Notes under the pieces: generated by a model
What the model saw: only the letters and a program-made list of their open reading frames with translations
The model's database searches: none
Told to the model about the DNA's origin: nothing
NCBI GenBank assembly: GCA_031972295.1
Contig: DALYEZ010000001.1
Location: 59,392 to 123,391 of the forward strand
Length of the DNA: 64,000 nucleotides
Origin: JALHNF01 sp031972295
Lineage (GTDB): Bacteria > Patescibacteriota > Minisyncoccia > Phycocordibacterales > UBA5272
Direction: 5' to 3'
Shown: positions 58,585 to 64,000 of the stretch, piece after piece
How the letters are laid out: every line of letters begins with the position of its first letter
How positions within the stretch are numbered: the stretch's first letter is position 1
Translations under genes and position numbers: made by a program

Positions 58585-58836
58585 ATGCCAACCGCTTACG
58601 TAGAAATAAAACGAGGACAAAATGAACCAGCCGCAGGTACACTTCGACGATTCACAAAAAGAGTCCAAGAATCGGGAATCATTCCAAAGAAACGAAGTCA
58701 GCGATATGCTGCCCGAGATCTTTCCCCTCTTAAAGTACGAAAGGCGAAACTCCTCAAAATCGGACGAACAAAAACATACAACCGATTAAAGAAACTTGGC
58801 AAACTCACTCCTCCAAAAAAGAAAGGCGGACGATAA
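58585..58836 (+). CDS. rpsU: 30S ribosomal protein bS21
   Basis: 83 residues: TAYVEIKRGQNEPAAGTLRR fits the bS21 start and the protein is very basic, ending in PPKKKGGR. It is longer than E. coli bS21 (71) by a basic tail. ATG 58585 is used rather than a GTG at 58564. It precedes ybeY by 2 nt, as part of an rpsU-ybeY-ftsA unit. Confidence 0.9.
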   Translation: MPTAYVEIKRGQNEPAAGTLRRFTKRVQESGIIPKKRSQRYAARDLSPLKVRKAKLLKIGRTKTYNRLKKLGKLTPPKKKGGR

Positions 58837-58838
58837 AA

Positions 58839-59270
58839 ATGAAAACGGTGGAGAAAGAACTAGTTACAATCATTCGAGAAACGGTAGGGGCAATTCCGTC
58901 CTTACCGTTTTTTGATGTTGTACAAAAAATACTCGGCAAAAAATACACACTGCGTTTGATATTCAGTACCGAAAAAAATATTCAGTACCTAAACAAAACG
59001 CATCGCAAAAAAACATACATTCCAAACACACTTGCTTTTCCTCTTTCAAAAAACGAAGGTGAGATTTATATGTCACTGAAAATAATGCGTTCGCAAGCAA
59101 AAGAATATACACTTTCGTACCCTGATTTTATTCTTTTTCTTTTCATCCACAGCTGTCTGCATTTGAAAGGATACGCACATGGGAGTACAATGGAAGAGCA
59201 AGAACGAAAGTACTTAAAACAATTTGCTCCACATGCCACGTACCCATACGACTATAGTGACCGGAATTGA
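58839..59270 (+). CDS. ybeY: Endoribonuclease YbeY
   Basis: 143 residues with zinc ligands His104, His108 and His114 in HSCLHLKGYAHGS, the family's HxxxHxxxxxH motif. It takes part in 16S rRNA 3' maturation and ribosome quality control. Its end overlaps the start of ftsA by 38 nt in another frame. Confidence 0.92.
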   Translation: MKTVEKELVTIIRETVGAIPSLPFFDVVQKILGKKYTLRLIFSTEKNIQYLNKTHRKKTYIPNTLAFPLSKNEGEIYMSLKIMRSQAKEYTLSYPDFILFLFIHSCLHLKGYAHGSTMEEQERKYLKQFAPHATYPYDYSDRN

Positions 59271-60408
59271 TATCGGCACCTCTTACATAAAAGTGGTCGT
59301 TGGTGAACGTGCTGAAAATGATACATACCCGAGTATTCGTGCGGTGGTAACAGTTGAGAACAACGGCATGCGACGAGGCTACATAGACTCAACTCAAGAC
59401 GTTACCCGTTCAATAGAACGCGCCTTATCACTTGCAAGTAAACAATCAGGATATCCCATTACTCGAGTTGTAGTTGGTGTTCATGGTCTTGGACTTACTT
59501 CAATTCAAGGCACAGGCCACGCGGTCATTACGCGCGCCGATAGCCAAGTCACCACACTTGATACAAACCGTGCGATCCAAAATTCAGAAGACACGCTCGG
59601 TGAACAAAAAAACCAAAAAATTCTCCACGTCATTCCACAAAAATGGAAGCTCGACAACAAAGACGTTCTTGCAAAAGTGCTCGGACTCACTGGTGGCAAG
59701 CTTGAAGTAAAAACACTTTTTGTTACCTACCCTGAGCAGCAAATAGAAGAACTCCACGCAATCTTTGAGTCGCTTGGCATTGATGTAGACGACACTATTG
59801 CAAGTCCGATTGCCACAAGCTTATGTGTGCTTTCAAAAAAAGAGCGCACTATTGGTTCGGCAGTCATTGATATCGGCGCAGAAACAACCACTATGGTGGT
59901 ATACGAACACTCCGTTCCCCTCCTTGTACATACGATTCAAATAGGAAGTAACGACATTACAAACGACATTGCTCTTGGTCTTAAGGTTTCTATTGAAGAT
60001 GCAGAAAAAATGAAGCGTGGTTCATACGAAGGTAACGTTTCAAAACGGAAAATAGACGAAATTATTCGCGCGCGCACAACCGACATTTTTGAACTGGTTG
60101 ATGCGCAGCTACGAAAAGTTCATCGTAGCGGGCTTCTCCCCGCAGGAGCCCTTCTTCTCGGCGGTGGCGCAAATCAAAAATTAATTCTAGAAATTGCAAA
60201 AGATATTTTACGAATTCCCGTAACCACAGACTCTCAAGAACTCACTACAATTACCAAAGGTAAGATTAAGGATCCGAGTTTGGGGGTTGCGTGCGGACTT
60301 GCACTGCTCCAAAGCGATGCATCAAGCGGACGTGCTGGCAGCGCCACAGAAACACTTTCACAGAGCTTTCGTGCAATTATTCACTTCTTCAAGCAGTTCT
60401 TACCATAA
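59233..60408 (+). CDS. ftsA: Cell division protein FtsA
   Basis: 391 residues of the actin fold: VTGIDIGTSYIKVVVG (phosphate 1), AVIDIGAETTTMVVY (phosphate 2) and GALLLGGGANQKLI (adenosine site), with a short amphipathic C-terminal end that may bind membrane. It tethers FtsZ to the membrane. ATG 59233 lies inside ybeY. ftsZ follows after 115 nt. Confidence 0.93.
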   Translation: MPRTHTTIVTGIDIGTSYIKVVVGERAENDTYPSIRAVVTVENNGMRRGYIDSTQDVTRSIERALSLASKQSGYPITRVVVGVHGLGLTSIQGTGHAVITRADSQVTTLDTNRAIQNSEDTLGEQKNQKILHVIPQKWKLDNKDVLAKVLGLTGGKLEVKTLFVTYPEQQIEELHAIFESLGIDVDDTIASPIATSLCVLSKKERTIGSAVIDIGAETTTMVVYEHSVPLLVHTIQIGSNDITNDIALGLKVSIEDAEKMKRGSYEGNVSKRKIDEIIRARTTDIFELVDAQLRKVHRSGLLPAGALLLGGGANQKLILEIAKDILRIPVTTDSQELTTITKGKIKDPSLGVACGLALLQSDASSGRAGSATETLSQSFRAIIHFFKQFLP

Positions 60409-60523
60409 GAACACACTTTTAAAGACTGTCACCTTACTGTAGTTTCTTTTCGCTTTTGTACTCCTCTAGTCTTTCTGATACTATATACCTATTCAAAAAC
60501 ACGTGCGTTTATTGTAATATTTT

Positions 60524-61753
60524 ATGCCAAAAATCAATCCAGAAATAGAAAATTTTGCCCGAATTAAAGTCATCGGTGTTGGAGGTTCAGGAAAAGGAGC
60601 AATCAATCACATGATAGAGTCACGTGTTAAAAACGTAGAATTTATCGCTGTAAATACTGATGTTCAAGATCTCCATAATTGTCTCGCTGAACGAAAAATT
60701 CATATTGGTAAAAACTTCACTAAAGGTCTCGGTGCGGGAATGAATCCTGATGTAGGAAAGCGTTCTGCAGAAGAAACAAAAGAAGAAATTCAAAATGCAG
60801 TGAAGGGTGCTGACATGGTTTTCATTACATGTGGTATGGGTGGTGGAACAGGAACAGGTGCGGCACCAACAATCGCAAAAATTTCTAAAGACGAAGGTGT
60901 GCTTACGGTTGCAGTTACAACAAAACCATTCTTCTTCGAAGGCGCACAACGAATGAAGATCGCAGAACAAGGTCTTGCAGAGCTTGAACAAAATGTTGAC
61001 GCCCTCATTGTTATTCCAAATGACAAACTCCTTGCAGCAGTAGACAAAAATACATCACTCAAAGATGCTTTCGCAATGTGTGATGAAGTGTTGAAGCAGG
61101 CAGTAGAAGGTATTTCTGAACTCATTTCAAACTCTGGAATCATGAACGTTGACTTTGCTGACGTACGCGCGGTAATGCAAGATTCAGGAACAGCACTCAT
61201 GGGTGTAGGACGAGGAGCTGGAGAAAATAGAGCGGTTGAGGCAGCTCACGCAGCCATCAATTCCCCATTGCTCGATGTTTCTATTCATGGAGCTCGTGGA
61301 GTACTCTTTGCTATTTCAGGAAGCGACGATCTTTCACTCTTTGAAGTTCAAGAAGCGGCTAAGATCATTACTGAATCAGTTGATAAAGATGCCAAGATTA
61401 TCTTTGGTGCATTTAAAGATGACACACTTAAGAAAGATGAGGTTAAGGTTACTGTTATTGCAACTGGCTTTCCTACAGTAAGTGGCAACAAACGTTCAAC
61501 TCCCCTTTTCGGTGGCAATATGAACGCAACTCAAATCCAATCATCAATGCAGCAGCCTATCAACCGAAACCCAGAGCCTGAACGAAAAGAGATTCATAAC
61601 GTTCTTCCTATTGCAGATATCGAGACAAAAAAAGAATCTACAAGCACAACTTCTTCTACTACAACACCAAAACAAGGAGATGTGATTAATGTTATTGAGG
61701 ACGATACAGACGACTGGGGCGCAGTACCTGCATTCTTACGACGACGAAAGTAG
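60524..61753 (+). CDS. ftsZ: Cell division protein FtsZ
   Basis: 409 residues: the GTP-binding signature GGGTGTG at 106-112, VIGVGGSGKGAINHM at the start and the T7 loop region NVDFADVRAVMQ. The tubulin-like core is followed by a Ser/Thr-rich linker and the conserved-type end DDWGAVPAFLRRRK, which binds FtsA. TACTATATAC-type boxes lie in the 115 nt before it. Confidence 0.97.
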   Translation: MPKINPEIENFARIKVIGVGGSGKGAINHMIESRVKNVEFIAVNTDVQDLHNCLAERKIHIGKNFTKGLGAGMNPDVGKRSAEETKEEIQNAVKGADMVFITCGMGGGTGTGAAPTIAKISKDEGVLTVAVTTKPFFFEGAQRMKIAEQGLAELEQNVDALIVIPNDKLLAAVDKNTSLKDAFAMCDEVLKQAVEGISELISNSGIMNVDFADVRAVMQDSGTALMGVGRGAGENRAVEAAHAAINSPLLDVSIHGARGVLFAISGSDDLSLFEVQEAAKIITESVDKDAKIIFGAFKDDTLKKDEVKVTVIATGFPTVSGNKRSTPLFGGNMNATQIQSSMQQPINRNPEPERKEIHNVLPIADIETKKESTSTTSSTTTPKQGDVINVIEDDTDDWGAVPAFLRRRK

Positions 61754-61789
61754 TTTCATCTGGTATTATTAAATCTTTAACAAACCTAT

Positions 61790-62713
61790 ATGTTTGATCT
61801 TATTATCATTGGTGGAGGTCCTGGAGGCACAGCAGCGGCTGTATACGCTGCTCGAAAACAATTAAAAACGTGTATGGTCATCAAGGAGTGGGGTGGACAA
61901 TCTATTGTGTCCTCTGACATCCAAAATTGGATTGGTACGCCCCATATCGGAGGTAATGAGCTTGCAGAAAGCTTCAAGAAGCATGCATACGAATACAAAG
62001 GAGATTTCCTTACTTTTAAAGAAGGATTCTATGCATCGAAAATTGAAAAAGCAGCAGATGGATTTTCTGTAACTCTTGAATCTGGCGAAACATTAGAATC
62101 AAAAACAATTCTTGTATCTACTGGAAGTGCACGACGCAAGCTTGGGATTCCAGGATCAGACACGTTTGAACATAAAGGGGTTGTATACTGCGCATCGTGT
62201 GACGGTCCCCTTTTCTCTGGTATGGACGTGGTTGTAGTAGGGGGCGGAAATGCAGGCTTTGAGTCAGCCGCACAACTTCTTGCATACTGCAAAACTGTAA
62301 CTCTTTTAAACCGTAGCGAAACATTCCGAGCTGACGAAATTACAGTAAAAAAGCTTTCAGCTCATCCAAATCTCCGTATTATAAAAAATGCAATTCCAAC
62401 AGAAGTGCATGGTGAAAAGTTTGTCACAGGAATTTCATACAAAGATGCAGTAACAGGTGAAGTAAGTCGAGTTGATTGTGGTGGAGTGTTTGTAGAAATC
62501 GGGCAAATTCCCGCAACTGATCTGGTAAAAGGACTTGTGGATATGAGTGAAGGTGGGCAGATAAAAATCGATCCACGAACACAGAAGACTTCTGTGCCTG
62601 GCATTTGGGCTGCTGGTGATTGTACCGACGTCCTCTATCATCAGAACAATATCGCTGCTGGCGATGCTGTGCGCGCACTTGAAGACATCTATCTCGCCAT
62701 CCACGCAAGTTAG
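61790..62713 (+). CDS. trxB: Thioredoxin reductase-like FAD protein
   Basis: 307 residues: FAD-binding IIIGGGPGGTAAAVYAAR, redox pair Cys134-Cys137 in CASCDGPLF, NADPH-binding VVVGGGNAGFESA and the second FAD motif GIWAAGDCTDV. It passes electrons from NADPH to thioredoxin or a similar partner. It may act in the same redox web as the DsbB-like and DoxX proteins. Confidence 0.94.
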   Translation: MFDLIIIGGGPGGTAAAVYAARKQLKTCMVIKEWGGQSIVSSDIQNWIGTPHIGGNELAESFKKHAYEYKGDFLTFKEGFYASKIEKAADGFSVTLESGETLESKTILVSTGSARRKLGIPGSDTFEHKGVVYCASCDGPLFSGMDVVVVGGGNAGFESAAQLLAYCKTVTLLNRSETFRADEITVKKLSAHPNLRIIKNAIPTEVHGEKFVTGISYKDAVTGEVSRVDCGGVFVEIGQIPATDLVKGLVDMSEGGQIKIDPRTQKTSVPGIWAAGDCTDVLYHQNNIAAGDAVRALEDIYLAIHAS

Positions 62714-62741
62714 TTTTTTGTTACAATTACGGGATTAATAA

Positions 62742-62770
62742 ATACAAGGGGTATTCCCCTTTGTTATTGC
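62742..62770 (+). terminator. Possible terminator before the ABC gene
   Basis: AAGGGG pairs with CCCCTT around a 4-nt loop and is followed by TGTTATT; the T-run is weak. Confidence 0.4.
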
Positions 62771-62775
62771 TTACT

Positions 62776-64000
62776 ATGAAAAGCTTTCTATCAACAACAG
62801 CAATCTACATAAAACTCTTCAGAAAAGAACTTTCTGTTCTCTTTTTGCTTACGTTACTTATACAGCTTTCAAGTATCGCATTTCCATACTTAAGTGGTAA
62901 ATTAGTGGACGGATTGATCACTCAAATAGCAACTGATACCCTTTTCAACCTTGTAGGATTACTTCTAGCTATAGAAATTGGACGCATTCTACTCTCATAT
63001 GTAAAAACATCTTATGAAACCAAAAAGGTTGACTACATAGTTCCCCATACTGTTCGAGAAAAAACCTATGAGCTATTACAAAATATGCCGGCTGGACAGA
63101 CACTTCTCAAACATTCTGGACTAAAACAGACAGTGATTCAAAAAGGTGAATCAGCTCTTGAAGGGACTATTTACATGCTCTTTTCTGAGCTCATTCCTAC
63201 ACTTCTTTTCATTTTTATCGCAATTGGAATGTTTTTCTTTATCCATCCCTTACTAGGCTGGTTTATTACTATTACAATTTGTATTCCATTCACGATTATT
63301 GGTTTTTGGACACCACGTTTTTATAAAAAAGTTTCTAAAAATAATGACGAATGGGATGTAATAAATAAAAACCATTCTGAGTTTTTACGTTATGCCACAA
63401 TGATCAAAATGAACGGCACAGAGAAACAGACTTCAAATGAACTAATGACTACATGGGAAATATTAGCACGTGAGAGTGAGCGGATATGGATGAAAAATGT
63501 ACAAGTAATGCATGGACGTGATTTGTTTGGAGCTATGGCAAAAGTTGGGATTCTTTGCCTTGCCTTATATTTGGTATATCAAAAAGCCTTGACTCCAGGA
63601 GCACTTATTCCCATTATCTTCTGGGGCAACATGGTATTCAATCGTCTTGGTGAAGTAAATGGATATTTCAGAAGAATATTGCTTCAAACATCACATATTG
63701 CCGCATTATTTAAGTTACTGAATGAAAAACCTCTTTTTGAAGAAAAATCAGGAGTAACCCCTTACGATCAAGCTTTTAAAAAAATTCATCTAGATGAAGT
63801 TAACTTTGTTTATCCTGGAGTTGCAACACAGAAAGCGTTAGAGAATTTAAACCTGTCTTTTGAATCAGGTAAAACATATGCTCTTGTTGGACACTCTGGT
63901 GCAGGCAAAACAACTATCATTCAACTTCTCTTGCGAGCATTTGACCCAACATCAGGGTCTATCACAATTGATGGTACTGACTTGCGTGAGATTAATCTGG
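62776..64000 (+). CDS. ABC exporter, membrane domain and start of ATPase domain (cut by window edge)
   Basis: 408 codons are visible: six hydrophobic segments in the first 300 residues, then a nucleotide-binding domain with Walker A GHSGAGKTT at about 375-383. This is the MsbA/LmrA-like half-transporter layout. ATG 62776 is the first start after trxB. The signature and Walker B lie beyond the window. The substrate (lipid, peptide or drug) cannot be predicted. Confidence 0.88.
   Translation, partial: MKSFLSTTAIYIKLFRKELSVLFLLTLLIQLSSIAFPYLSGKLVDGLITQIATDTLFNLVGLLLAIEIGRILLSYVKTSYETKKVDYIVPHTVREKTYELLQNMPAGQTLLKHSGLKQTVIQKGESALEGTIYMLFSELIPTLLFIFIAIGMFFFIHPLLGWFITITICIPFTIIGFWTPRFYKKVSKNNDEWDVINKNHSEFLRYATMIKMNGTEKQTSNELMTTWEILARESERIWMKNVQVMHGRDLFGAMAKVGILCLALYLVYQKALTPGALIPIIFWGNMVFNRLGEVNGYFRRILLQTSHIAALFKLLNEKPLFEEKSGVTPYDQAFKKIHLDEVNFVYPGVATQKALENLNLSFESGKTYALVGHSGAGKTTIIQLLLRAFDPTSGSITIDGTDLREINL

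Noticed and set aside
1..64000. CRISPR arrays, rRNA genes, insertion sequences
   Set aside because: No regularly spaced direct repeats, no rRNA-like blocks and no transposase-like protein were seen.
1..64000. Alternative genetic code (TGA as glycine)
   Set aside because: Several genes end in TGA directly before well-placed starts of neighbours, for example at 1712 and 4738.

Overview
The window is one contiguous stretch of a small, AT-rich bacterial chromosome, most likely from a Patescibacteria (CPR) lineage of the Parcubacteria type. The reasons are inferential: compact housekeeping genes with almost no biosynthesis, a short SMC, an array of VirB2/TrbC-like pilin genes behind an orphan solute-binding protein, a transketolase split into two genes, a non-oxidative pentose phosphate block with GAPDH, and many tiny membrane proteins. 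TGA is used as a stop (for example at 1712-1714 and 4738-4740), which argues against the code-25 lineages Gracilibacteria and Absconditabacteria.

Layout. 1-4.7 kb: end of alanine racemase, an MBL-fold protein, gyrA and a methyltransferase. 4.7-8.1 kb: solute-binding protein plus five tandem pilin-like genes. 8.2-13.3 kb: SPFH protein, DUF1295 protein, DoxX protein, CooC-like ATPase and DsbB-like protein. 13.3-24 kb: SMC, an M49-like metallopeptidase, rnr, rpsP, khpA, trmD, rplU, recR, dnaB and trhO. 24.9-25.8 kb: no convincing protein gene, but three tandem minus-strand transcription units that look like structured non-coding RNAs. 25.8-38.3 kb is the accessory part: a PQQ-type sugar dehydrogenase, a PP2C phosphatase behind four related membrane proteins, EVE and YgjP proteins, a PIF1-like helicase and many small orphan genes. 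38.5-53.4 kb: topA, rel, a PfkB kinase, rpiB/rpe/split transketolase, gap, gatB, parB, tRNA-Leu and yvcK. 53.5-64 kb: small orphan genes, an S1-domain protein with a structured attenuator-like leader, pth, lepB, hisS, rpsU, ybeY, ftsA, ftsZ, trxB and the start of an ABC exporter.

Two gene-expression styles are interleaved. Most housekeeping genes have a -10-like box (TATACT, TACAAT, TATAAT) ending about 6-12 nt before the ATG and no Shine-Dalgarno sequence, so their mRNAs should be leaderless or nearly so. A second class, mostly unknown small proteins, has a full -35/-10 promoter, a leader of about 30-70 nt, a strong GGAGG-type ribosome binding site and a strong hairpin terminator. Several of these leaders carry a TGTTCTTT(A/G) motif that matches the boxA element of NusB/NusE antitermination.

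The best candidates for something undescribed are the three-RNA array (24957-25733), the boxA-bearing accessory genes with their related membrane proteins and PP2C phosphatase (27.9-31.7 kb), the pilin array with a nearly identical signal-peptide cassette, and the S1-protein leader. All calls come from reading the sequence alone; no database search was run.
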